The position numbers and the translations under genes are program-made. Below the pieces are notes generated by a model that saw only the letters and a program-made list of their open reading frames with translations, did no database searches and was not told the origin of the DNA. From NCBI RefSeq assembly GCF_008831285.2, contig NC_045151.1, positions 553,544 through 617,543 of the forward strand: a DNA stretch of 64,000 nucleotides, written 5' to 3'. The first letter of the stretch is position 1. The number at the start of each line of letters is the position of its first letter. Shown one piece after another: positions 25,051-37,200 of the stretch. The stretch comes from Nymphaea colorata (taxonomy: Eukaryota > Streptophyta > Magnoliopsida > Nymphaeales > Nymphaeaceae).

Positions 25051-25466
25051 AAGGTACATTCATATGTAAATGTATATAAAGATACGAACTCCATGGGTTG
25101 AAATTCTTTGCTGTGAACCAAAGCTAGGTATACCGTCTGGGGTCATGGAAAGGACATCATTAAGGTTTAGAACAGCATTCTTTCCACACATTTTCAAAGC
25201 TCACTGGTCCCCCTCTCCCCCAGTTAAAAAGACTATTAGCGCTCGTCCTTATTCAAACCATTTACATTCATGGATTAGGGCCACTCATTAGTAAAGCAAT
25301 TGTTCTTGTATAGGAGGCCACCCATAGAGAATTCAAGACGCAATTGTAAAGACCAACAGATGCTCTTATCGAACATAATTGTCAAAGTGCCCCGAGTATG
25401 AAAGTGACTCAAGTTCTTATGGAACTCTCATGTTTCCCAATAAGTCAAGCGTAGGCAGCCATCTCA

Positions 25467-25570
25467 GTTCCAGCCACTCCAACTTCTTCATGCCTACGAG
25501 TTTTATATTGAGCTGCAAAAGCTGGATAGAAGACCAATGCAGGAGCTCCCATGCTGGTATTTTTCAGCAC
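25467..25570 (-). other. Orphan exon-like segment with stop codon (C-terminal exon of an unknown protein?)
   Basis: Read from 25570 downwards, one minus-strand frame gives MGAPALVFYPAFAAQYKTRR followed by a short acidic tail and a TGA stop. A possible acceptor (AAATACCAG) precedes the Met codon. The pattern of one hydrophobic stretch followed by a basic patch and tail suggests a membrane-protein C terminus, but I do not recognise it and found no upstream exons. It could be a gene relic. Two other frames are also partly open here. Confidence 0.25.
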
Positions 25571-26984
25571 ATGTGAAAAATTAATTGTCTACAACACTGC
25601 ACAAATGGACTCCTCGTGAGCAAATTGAATACAATACATGAAACAACAGATTCCTTTTCACATAGTCTAGGAATGAAGAATCAAATGGAGGAGGAAGGGT
25701 TTAAAGAATCACCAAGACCGTGAGGAGGCGGTGGACTAAAATCAGTTCCAAAAGAATGGCTGCTGCTTTAAAAATTTCAAGCACAGAAGACTACTTTAAA
25801 AGTAAACGCCAATTCAACAATGAATACTAGCGACATTAAATAATTATGCAATCATAAATTTACATCATTGACTAATACGACATGCTAATGAAAGACATTT
25901 TCATCATTTTCATTAATAACAGAAAAAAGTTCAAAGTAATACAAATCACTATCAACATGGAAAAACCAACTTGCTATCAATACAATTCAGCAGCTGCTGA
26001 AATTGTAGGAAAACAGATCATTGGAGCAAGCATGCAAGTGAAGACCTCCATACTTTACTTGTACATAAGCATTTCTTTACGATTGGTCTGTTCACCAAAT
26101 CAAGGCAGAATTCAAAGAAAAGAATTACAATATTATGAAAGTAGATCTGGAGTTCCCCATGACAATTTCATGCATGTTTGCGATGCCACCCCAGTTTATT
26201 GCTGTTAGCATGATTCACATTCCCTTCCTGGCACAGAAGAAAATCTGCTATAGCTTCAGAAGATTAGAATGACTAATTAGTAAAATAAAAATAAAATAGA
26301 GAGGCCACAACAGTTTGTCTTGAGATCCAAGTTCGTGGCAGTTTCACCAGTAAAAATGCTTGAAATATTTTAATTCTTCTGATACAGTCATTGTGCTCTA
26401 CATAGATAAATGTATATCTACAAATGTTAAAAGTTTAAAACCATTGACAGTCAAAGACTCAAAATCTATGGAAATGAATCATGCACAACTACGACATTTA
26501 GGGGTGATAGATATTGTTTGGGTGATTGTTCCTAAGGACTGAATGGCAAATACCGAGACAAAACCAGAGAATTTATTTGTGCAAAAGGTTGGTGGAGGAG
26601 CATAAAAATTTCAGGAAGGCTATATATCATTTTTTTCCAAGAAAAAAAAAATGCATGAAATTTCTCAAATATCCAGGTTCTATGTGTGCCACGATAGGGA
26701 ATCTTATATGAGGCCCTTGGGTTTGAACATCCACAAGGGAAGTACATCACTATCAATGGATGAGAAAAAAAGAAAGAAAGGAGGAAGGGAGTATTAAAAT
26801 AAAAGACTCTGTGATGCATATGCAGTAGATCTTCAATCAAATTATTCAAATCATACAACATATGCCACTGTAATTTCATGATGGAATAAGAAGGTTAAAG
26901 TTTGTCGTTCTTAATTTTCAGATTTTTCCATATTCTTGTAGCTAACAAAAAATGTTAGCCTTAGGCATGAACTTTAAGTGTCCC

Positions 26985-27838
26985 TTATGCTGAAAGAAAT
27001 GATGCTTGCCTGCTTCGTGAGTTTAAGAAGACAAGGTACAGTGGATCTTCAGGTGAGAGCTTAAAAAGCTCGATAACAATGTAGAGGCATGTGGAGATGC
27101 TGCAAAACAAGATGTAACTAAAATTCAGATATATATGACTCCATACTCCCACATAATGTGCTCATTTGCACACAGGTGGGCTTGTGAGCATATGAAATGC
27201 ATAGAGTGCACAAGTTGAAGAATCAATTCAGCTATTTGATACTCACAGATATAAACCCTAAACATATCTGAGACAGAGGAACTAGCAACTTAAATCGTTG
27301 TCAGTTCCATTTATCATACTATAATGTCCATAGGATCTCGCAAAACTTTTGGATAAGCAGGACTTGAAAATCAATACTTGTTGATCAGTCAAGGGAAGAG
27401 CTTCCCAATGATCACCGAATTCCTTTTTTCCAAATGTATTATTATTAAATGTACAAAAAAATTTTGTAAACACTTACCTGCCAAAACATATCAACAAAAC
27501 TATCCAAAGAAGAGCACCAAAGCAATTAGATTCCTTGTAGATCACCCAGGCCTACGTAATCAAGCTATTGGGATTAAAAGAAAACTCATCATGAACAAAT
27601 TGGCAGCAAAATCAAGTTTAAGGATGAATAGGCAACATAAAATGAAACTATACATACATGTATGCTATTTTCTCTTGTTAGAAAGAAAGTCATAAGATCA
27701 CCACAAAGAAGGTCACCTGCTAAATTTCAAACAACATAGATCTAGTGTCCTATGTCACATGGGTGCGGGTGCCGGTGCGGGATGCTGCAAATTCCAAAAA
27801 AATTGGGTACGGTTGAGGCAAGAGCATATATATACATC

Positions 27839-27884
<46 letters not shown>

Positions 27885-30833
27885 GTTATATAAGAAATTT
27901 TATTTGTCTATATTTTTAAACTTTTTTTTAATCAAGGTTACCTTAACCTCACACAAAATTCAAACTTTTATTAAATAAAATAGGGGAAGAGAGAGAGAAG
28001 AGGGAAAGGTAGGAGAAGGAAAAAAGTGAAAAAAAAAAAACATGAGAAAAGAAGAGTGGGTGTAGTCAGCAGCACATGATTCGGTTTCACTGAGTCGGGC
28101 CGCACCCGCATTATTTGGTTAACCCGTGTGACTTAGCTAGTGTCTCATGGTCAATATCTGAAAATCAGACAAGGATTCAAGAAAACTAAAAACCTCACAA
28201 ACAGACAGACTAACTAACTAAATATATGTATATTTTCCTCACCATAATGGATGTGGACATTGTGAAGAAAGATAGTTTCAGGTGCTTACTAGTTCATCTG
28301 GACCTGCAGGAAAGACCGACCTATGGTTTGACCTTAGGGGACCTTAGGGCAATGGATGCATACTCTAGGTATTGATCTGTAGTCTGCATTCAACTTGGAG
28401 GCTTTAAACCACCCCAGCTAGCACGATCCTCCATGGGAAGTGGCCAACCCCAGGGCACTGGGAGTGCATGCTGATCCTGTCAAAATGATTTGCAATAGGT
28501 TGGGTTTGGGTCAGGGTGTGCAATGCCCACCCTGCAGCACAAAAATCACATATGCCCCATTCGTTTTGTGTCATAATTTTTTTACATAATTTTCATAGAT
28601 CTCTCTCCCTCTCTCCACTTTGTGTTAGTTGGCATATGATCAAATGTCTATAAATTATTTTGCTGAGATATTGTTATCATCTGTAAGTAATTGGTAAGTA
28701 AATATGTTGTTGATCTTTGTAAGGAAGTATTTGGTTGGTGGTTTCTCAGTCATATAACTTACACTTCATATTATCTGTCTTCTGTATGCATGCTTATGGA
28801 ACAGCTATGTCCAATTTTATTATGTCAGTATATTGCTTACATACTTATTATACATCAGATGTATAACAAGTTCACTTTTTAATATTTATTTACCTTTATT
28901 CTGCTACATACTTTTGTACTTAGTCTAAGATTCTGACTCCTTGACTGCTTGTGAGGGAAGGAACCGAGTACTCACAGACACAAACCAAGTTAACCAATTC
29001 ACGAACATAGTTCCCTAGGACCCTAGCCATCAAAATTCAGACATTGCTGTGACAGCAATAGTAGCAACAGCAGCAACACAATCAAATACCAACAATAATA
29101 ATAGAAGACCTCACCATGAGCAAAGATCTGCTGTAATATTAGATAACAATAAGAGAGCTGCCTACTTGCCTACCTATTTTCTCACTCAGATACCACAACA
29201 TCACATGAATCTCATCAAATGAGAGCAACCACAAACGAGAGACACAGAAAAACATGTCCGACCACCAACACACTCACATCTTACTCAAGATTAACTCATA
29301 AGCTTAACCTCCATACGACAAACTAGAACCTTTTGTCAGGGAGGTATGATATTTTTATGCTTGCATCATCTGCATGTCACTTTGAACTTCAGACAAATGG
29401 CCACACCCATTAGTCCCATTACCACATCCATGTGACATAAAAATATGACTTCCAGCTAAGCATGTAACTTTTGCAAATCGTGTCAAGATGCATATGCATA
29501 TACACACACAAATTATTGTTGAGAAGTTTAGAAAATTCTCATACCCAAATTGCTGCAACATTGATATAGAAATCAATCAAAGTTGCTCCCATCCACCTGC
29601 AGAATTCCAGTACTTGAGCCAGCATAACTTTAAAAAATAGTACAAAAAAGAAGGGTGTGTACACTAGGCAGTTTAAAGCCTGCTTACTTAGTCTTTTTAG
29701 GTGGGTGGGATGAAGGTACTGCATGTAGTAAGAATACAAATATCTTTTCCGATATATGCACTTTTTGGAAAAAATATGCACTTCCGTGATGTTTTCATTT
29801 GCCAACTACATTCGCAAGTCACAAACGGGTGAATGCGTAAGCAACCAAAGAAGAAGTTATCTGCAATCCCAGATCACTAGAACTTACCTTGCTAGTCACT
29901 GACCTGTGTTTCTTCCAACAAACAAAACATAAAATAGAATAAGGACATGAAAAAGCCTCATTCATGATGTTTAGATTTCTCCTCCACAGAATATCATCAG
30001 CTCAAATCATGAGATTTTCCACACGAAGGTAATGTAAACATATGTAGACAATATGAACTTTGAAGAATTAGGGAGACATATACAAGAGAAACTCCTAGAA
30101 CAAACAGTAGGTGATATATCCAACTTGAACAGTATAAGAATGGAAGAAACGACGTAAGACAGACCTTTTCAACAGCCTGCTGTTTAACACTTCATAGGAA
30201 TTCAACTTTTCAAATAAGGAAGAAGTAGGGAGCACTATGACTTTACAACTACAGGACCGACAAATTTCCGTAGATAAACAACCAACAAATAGAAGCATTA
30301 CGTCTCCAGAACAACAAACGGCTACAAAAACAGTCCACATCAAATAAGCAATCCTTTCTCCAAATTGTCTTCATCATTCTAACTTCTCAGGCATTATGGC
30401 ATGATTATTATGAGAGACTATGTGGACATGTCTTAATTTTTCACCCATCACCTAAAAATTCAATTTTCTTAAAAATTTTACTCTGCTCTCCAACCATCGG
30501 ATGCGAGTAGAAAGCAAAGGCAAGAACGAAAGAGAGAAGTTGCTTCTCAATATTATCTTTGATATAATCGTCGTGCAAAAGCCTGTGGGCTTCTCCCAAA
30601 TTTCCATCTATTCGTACAAAAATGACTTATTTATTATTCTCTTCAACACCCACCTCTGATTTGAGAGCTAAAAGAGCGGAAGAGGAAGGGAAGAACGGAA
30701 GTTACGGAGTCAGGACTTCTTTCCGAAAAGGAGAGCCGTCGGTGAAGATAGTGTAGAGGAGAGTCGCCAACATGAATAATCCCAGCACGCTGAACAGCAC
30801 TCTCGCCGCAATGACTGGTGTGATCGCCACCAT
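26985..30833 (-). CDS. DUF1475 small membrane protein, 122 aa
   Basis: Exons 30833-30706, 29596-29545, 27551-27478 and 27099-26985 join in frame from ATG to TAA. The protein starts MVAITPVIAARVLFSVLG and continues TDGSPFRKEVLTPWMGATL, the signature of the plant DUF1475 family. It then has IDFYINVAAIWAWVIYKE, ALLWIVLLICFGS and ELFKLSPEDPLYLVFLN. Three hydrophobic segments are visible, at about 8-27, 47-66 and 73-95, so it is an integral membrane protein with no long soluble domain. Family function is unknown to me. All four exons keep conserved blocks. The C terminus after the FLN block is short and not conserved as far as I recall. A long GA tract lies about 270 bp upstream of the start. Confidence 0.9.
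27100..30705. other. DUF1475 gene introns
   Basis: Intron 3 is 27100-27477, intron 2 is 27552-29544 and intron 1 is 29597-30705. Intron 2 holds a third copy of the CTATGTCACATGGGTGCGGG repeat (27748-27830) followed by an (AT)n(GT)n tract (27826-27880). Positions 28.3-29.3 kb look like old repeat DNA without a named domain. Confidence 0.55.
27826..27880 (+). repeat. (AT)n(GT)n microsatellite
   Basis: Imperfect ATATAT text passes into about 14 GT units. It directly follows a CTATGTCACATGGG repeat copy, as an (AT)-rich tail also does at 4.3 kb. Confidence 0.95.
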
Positions 30834-31097
30834 CTTCTCTTTCTCCTTTCTTTGCCTCCTCCGGTCCTCCTCTTCTCCCTTCTGCTGATTGTGCAAGCAA
30901 ACTAAAGAGACCAACAAAGAAAAGTCTTGGAATGACTGCAGCAAGAACACGACAGATTTACCTACAGAGAAGGCAAAGCCGCGGAAGCTCAGCTACTGGA
31001 TAAAATTGTTACACGTAAGACGCGGGAAAACCGGAAATGGTGAAACGTGAGAGGCGACAGCTCGAACAAGCCCCTTGAGTAATTTGGCGCAACGTGT

Positions 31098-31136
<39 letters not shown>

Positions 31137-34100
31137 TTGGACCGTGTTGCCTTTCATACGATCTGTGCCATCGCAGCAAGAAATTCCGAATTTTTTGATG
31201 GATTTTTTTTTTCTCAAAACAGGAATGGACGTGATCATAGATATAAAAAAAAACATGAGTCTTCTTTTGCTTTTGGGTGGTGAGCGTTTCATTCTTCCAA
31301 AAGTTTGTATCTAATTCATCGTCTTAAAATATAAAAGATCTATTTTTGATGTCTCGAGTGCCATCCTCACAGTTACATTATATTACACAAAAAAAAAAAC
31401 AAGCTTTGAAAGTTTGAAATTATCAAATTTCTTTTAACAATTTAAAAATTTAGTTTTGTATTAAAGATTGTGAGTCAAAAATTAATAAAAAACATTACTA
31501 AAGTATTTGGTTGTCTTGGCTTTTAGTTTTTTGAAGCTGAAAACGAAACTGTTGAGAGATGAGTTGAGATCCGTCAAACGAAGAGCGTACGCGTAATGCA
31601 GGTTGGATCGTTACAACCTCTATGACAAATGTATAAATCTATTGAACTTCATTTTCAGTTTGTAGATGTTATTTGCTGATTAAATATAAAAGGTGACTTT
31701 TTGGCTTCTAAAATGTCACACGTTTCATGTAACTATCAGATAAGAGCTTAAACTTTTGACATTATGGTTTAATATAAACATTCACACCCATCAAGATACC
31801 TGGATTTGTATAAAACAGCAACACCATGGTGAGGTGCCAAGAGAACCGAACACAAACACCAACGCGCTCTTGATCTTCTTCAATTGAAGACATTAAGATT
31901 AAGTTCCTTGGCAGGAGGATTAAGCTCTTGTTGGCAGTGCTTTTTGTAAGCCTAGTACTCACATGCTATTGAGCACCACCGTTAGCTGCAGGGTTGAGCA
32001 TCCATATGCAAGCGCTATACTGTTCAACCTTCTAATTGCATTGCATTGTCATCAAAGGAAAATATGTGTAGAACAGTTTTAAACGGAGATAATTGAATGG
32101 GTGAACTCCTTCCCCGAATGGTGTGGCAGAAGCAGGGGCAGAGGAGTAGGTAATTGCCCACACAGGCTCACAAGAAGTGTTTATTTTCATATTGAATGTC
32201 CATGGCAGTTTTTTTCATTTACATACCGGTGCCCCTTAAATTTATATTATATAAATAGTGCCTCTTAATCAAAATTTTCTAGCTTCGGCAGTGGATAGAA
32301 ATAAAACACAAGAAGCAAAGTTGACCCCTCCTTCGATCGGATCTTAGATCCACAGTTTTTAAATGTAAAAGGGATTTGAAAAACCTGGCCTTCAAATCCC
32401 CGTGTTTGTTTAGGCAATGAATCTCTTTCAACACGGGTCTCAGTTTACCAATGGATCTTAGATTGGAGGCAATCAAACGCTCCCTGCCTCAGAGAAATGT
32501 ACCAAGCTTGTAAATCTCTTTGCATGATGAGTTGATGAGATACCCAAGAAGCGAAGGTGAATCTTATATCTAGTAAATGCAATCACAAACAGAAGCTGGA
32601 AAATTGAACATTTTCTTATGGAAATAGAGACTGTGAGCAATAACCACCTGAATGAGACCTTCCTAATACTCCTGAAAACTTCTGCATTGATTGTATGGGT
32701 TTTTTTTATCACAATAATAAACTGGTAGCAGTATGCCCCTGGAAAGTAGAAAACAAAGGGATAATATTATATACCAACCACATGATTTTCAAGATCACTA
32801 ACCAACAAATATTTCAGACCTACGTTTTATATCGTTTGTGTTTAAGTAATTGACATTATATAGATATAATATTTTTTTTTGACAGGAAGTCACTTTCCAA
32901 ATATATCCTTTTATTTTTTGTTGATCATACTTTGTAGCTGTGCTTGGACGAGCATCTCTAGCTTGAAGCAATGAAGAGTTTTTCTCACACCAATTGAGTT
33001 GGACAGTTGTTTTGCAAACACTTCTGAAGTTTGGTTTCTAGAAACTCAGAAAGGTGCAGTTGGGAGAAGTGAAAAGCTTGTAGAACTGATAGTTGCAGTT
33101 GTAAATGCTCTCAAGAAGGTGTTTTCTGTTGTCATGTGTTGCTGGATATTTTTGTTCTTACTTCTTTAATGCTTTTGTTGCATAGATCGTGTAAATGGCT
33201 GTTTCTCAATGAAATCCGGGTGATCTCCCAACAGTCCCATTCGAAAAAGTAACTTCAATATCCCCACGTTGAGCAGAGCGATCAGATCCAGCTTCATTTG
33301 GAAAAACACATTTCAGTGTCTTCCTTTTTGGCCAAAGTAATCTGCTCTTGTTTGAATATATAGATATCATCTGCGGCCGATTTCATCTATAATCCATTCA
33401 TATAGTTGACAAAAAACCATATTCCAAAAAGATTTAAGTCCAGAAATTTGGAATTAAAAAGCAGTTGCAGACTTCTCAACGTTTGTTTCTATAATTTGAT
33501 AGAACACTCAGTTATTTAAATAAACTAAAAATTATATACTTTTAACACCTTGTGCGAGTAAAGCTTGCCAATTTCGAAACATTCTTTGAGAGAAAAAGGG
33601 ATGCTCAAGAAGACATCAGCTTTTCAACATGAGCCCGCAGTTTCTCTCTCTCTCTCCCAAAAAACAAGAAAACTTTTGTCTTCAGAGATTTTACAGAGGG
33701 AATATGATGCGTAGGCCTCAAAGCCATACACTCCTATATTCAAATGACGAAATTTTTAAGGCTGAAAAATAAATTTGAAAGCAAGGCAAAATTTTCTCCT
33801 TCGAAAACAATTCCTCGTCCGGAGGTGTATACTGTAATTTTTACCCTACCTTTCTTGTAATCCGAAATTCGCAGACCACCTGGTTATTCTTTTCCTCTTC
33901 CTTGCGCAGCAAGCACTTAATTTAGTAAATTATTTCACATTTGCAACTGAATTCGAGAACAGAATACCAAGTGACAGGCTTTTTTTGCCTTTATATTGCA
34001 CTAGAATAATATTTTTGCATACAAATGCTTTGATTTATAGAAGTAAAAAATATTACAGCGGCCATAAACAGTTGGGATGATTTTTTCCTTCAAAGAATCA

Positions 34101-34215
34101 GAAACTAACATGGATGAACTCTATAATCAATTTATAACCGTAAATAGTAGGTCAAAAGAAAAAAGGCCTACTCGGTATAAATTTCTAAGGTTCCTATAAT
34201 GTGTGGGAAGCAAAA
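30834..34215. other. Intergenic: DUF1475 upstream and LETM1 3' flank
   Basis: A GA tract (31100-31132) lies in the DUF1475 upstream region. Positions about 32330-32490 end in AATCAAACGCTCCCTG and contain GGATCTTAGATCC and GGATCTTAGATTGG, which suggests a small MITE remnant. No gene was recognised on either strand. Confidence 0.5.
31100..31132 (+). repeat. (GA)n tract upstream of the DUF1475 gene
   Basis: About 16 GA units, reading as CT units on the strand of the gene. Such tracts near plant transcription starts can bind GAGA-type factors; that role here is only inferred from position. Confidence 0.9.
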
Positions 34216-37200
34216 TTATTTCTCTTTTGATTCAGATGAATCAATATCATCGCCTTGTGCACCAAGCCTGACGATGTCTTCCACGAGGATCTTCCCTTCT
34301 GTTAATTTAATGTAGTTTGTAAGCGCAAGATTACATTCTCTGTATAATGCAAAAGGAAAACAGTAATAACTTGAAAAGGTAAAAAAAGGAAGACCTCTGT
34401 CTTTTGCAAGATTGCTGACGAGTTCTTGAACTCCTTCCTGGCCTATCGTGTCTTTGAGGTACATGGCTGCAGCCGCCACTTCTTCTGGAGTAACCTTACC
34501 ATCATAATCTCTGCAAATGTAGGAATTTACGTGCTTAGAACATTTGTATGTGAGATAATAACTAGCACAATATAATCAAGAAAATCTTATTGTGGAAATA
34601 TTATGAGAAAAGCAGAATATCCCAGGTACCATGTCCATAGATTTATAAGTTCTAACAATTGCATGGATGAGATCATGTGAATGCTCGAAGAACTATAGCA
34701 TGGTTAATGGTCAGTACAGTATTACAGATGAGTTGTATGCAGTCCATAAGAACCACAAGAACAGGCATTTTCCAGACAATGCAGAAATCACGAAAGTGGT
34801 GCTAGCAGGAGCACCATACTCAAGGTTCAACATTTGCTGGCCAAAAGGTTGGTACAATGTAATGACTATTCCAACAGGTTGATTCGCAAGGCACATCTTT
34901 GAGAATTTCAACTTAGAAAGGGGAAGCAATGATTGCTACAGAAGCATTTTACTGCTGTTTTAAGAGAAAAACAAATAAAAACATGCGATCTGGGTACTTT
35001 TTCATTTGTTTTTTCTTACAGGTACTGTAAACTATCCAAACCATTGACACGACAATTATGGCAAAGTATTTAGTTTTATGCAATTTCAGAAACTGTAATC
35101 CAGAGGTACCATCTCAACTGGAAGCGCTAATTTCCTTGGAGCTTGGCTTCCTGTCCAACTAACGTACTACCTCACTTGAAATAAGAATGTCAGAACTGAT
35201 AATCCTCCAGAATTCAAAGCCCCACAAAGTTTCTTGAAGGATTTTATTTCATATTGGATCTTTCCACTGAATACGGGTGAGAAGATTTTGACAGAAAATA
35301 CCTATCAAGCAGTCTCCAGCGATCACCTATGATGGCATCCACATCATCAATTTCCTTCTCCAGCTTTTGAAGCATTGCATCAACCTGAAACATGGTCAAT
35401 ATAGTATTACATTAATGCAGACAAGTTTAACTGATTATAGTAAAGCGTACCTCAACTTGCAAACTAGGATACATAATATTCACATACAACTGATACAAAG
35501 ACAACCTTAAACGTGACAGATTATAATATTCATGTTCAACTAAAGACAATGACAACCTTAAATGTGACAAGAGTATGGACCACATAAACATCGAGTAGCA
35601 AAAAGGGAGCTTTGCTCCATGCCATGAAAAGTAGACAAAGACATTGTCTGGGAGTGGAGCCCATTTTCCGTTTTATATACGGAGATGAAGAAAGAGAGAT
35701 AAGATCTAGTAACAAAAGGATTTGTGAAGAAGTCGTTACTCTATTAATGAGTGCAGATGACACTTTGTGCCCCATAGCCATTTCAGCTGCATGGTCACTT
35801 TCTTCTCTTGCAGCACGATATGCTTTTTTAGCTTCTTCCTCACCTTCTTCACCTTCTTTTCGCACCATGCTATTATACAACTCTATCTGTTAAAGAACAT
35901 CACCAGAGTTAACGCACATATGCAGTACGAGGAAAATTGTTGACCTAATGTTGAGTTTAGGAAAAGAAAAAAGAAGAAAGACATTTGACGTCAGATAAAT
36001 GTGCAACCACACAATTATGAAGGAAACTGTAGCAGCATAATAGAAGTAAGACAGCAAATCTCAATAAATTTCTGCAAGATAAAACTAATTCCAGCTTCCA
36101 CAAATTCCTTGTTACACAGGCAATGTTTTGCAAAACTGGCCTCAGTGTGGAACTCTGGAAGATCATTAGTTCTGAAAGCAAAGAATCCGACTTTAGCAAA
36201 CGCTGAAGGACTTTTTCAAGTGTCTATGGAGCACCTCTTTGTTGACCAGGCTTAAAAACTCCTCACGCTCCCGGCTGACAGACTGAATAAACAAAAACAT
36301 ACAAATAAGCATCCGACCCACTAAAGAATAACTGACAGGCTATGCTTAGCACAAAATTGTTATACCGATGCAGATGCTAGGACAGCCAGAGCACGGCTGA
36401 GTTTGCATAGCTGCTCCTCCTTCTCCGTTGCTTTGGCCTTTGCTAGCTCCTGTGCTTCCCTTGCAGTGGGAATTGTCATCTCCCTCAAAGCAACATCTTC
36501 CCGATCAACTGCAGATTCCTTTTTCCGTGCTTGCTCCTCTTCCTCTTCAGCCTCCTCCTACAAATGGTGATCAAATATGCATCTTTCAAGAACCAGTGCA
36601 CAGGCCAACAAAAGCAAGTACTCTTAAGTCTTAAAGTGGTAAGCTTAAAGAAATAAAGAAACTCACAAGCAAGATGTACAATGAGTATACCATCTTGCTT
36701 GAAATAATGATAAAAAGGCAGCGTACTGTACCTTGATTAATTCTTCTTGCATTTCAAGGAACTCCAATTTTCTCCTCCTCTCAGCAAGAGAATCTTCACT
36801 TGGCAAGGCAGTCACACCGACTGTATCAACAACCTCATCTGGAAGTGAGGACAGAGTGGCTTGAACAGCCTCCTCGGGTTTGATCTTTCCAGATACGGTG
36901 AAGGCTCTGAATTGTCGTAGCAGATCAGCATGGACATAGATAACAAAATTTCAACATTTCTATGTTATGGGTATCCTAATACGAATCTCATACCTAGACA
37001 GAATAAGGAGAGAGGATGGCACTGAATGGTTGAGAGACAAGTCCAGCCAATCACGAAGCTGCAAATGAAGAAACCAATAAAAAACTGGAAGATCCATGAT
37101 GATATAATCATCCCCATTTTACCGGTAGTCAACTAGACATGGAAAGATTTGCGACATCATCATATCCATGTTGATAGTTCATTGTGTTCAAAACTTAAAA

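Larger units (their letters stand above)
23257..26984. other. Intergenic: CpIscA upstream and DUF1475 3' flank
   Basis: This contains a 60-bp tandem duplication (23771-23889), two reverse monomers of a dispersed repeat (24692-25050) and an orphan exon-like segment (25467-25570). I found no complete gene on either strand. Confidence 0.5.

Noticed and set aside
25467-25576. Leucine-rich (NLR-like) reading, KLEWLELRWLPTLDLLG
   Set aside because: It is an alternative frame of the same DNA and soon meets stops; the frame with GAPALVFYPAFAAQY has the better codon choice. Neither is proven.
31762-31962. Minus-strand 66-codon frame (EEDQERVGVCVRFSWHL)
   Set aside because: Looks mildly coding but has no recognised homology, no clear splice partners and no neighbours; not enough to annotate.
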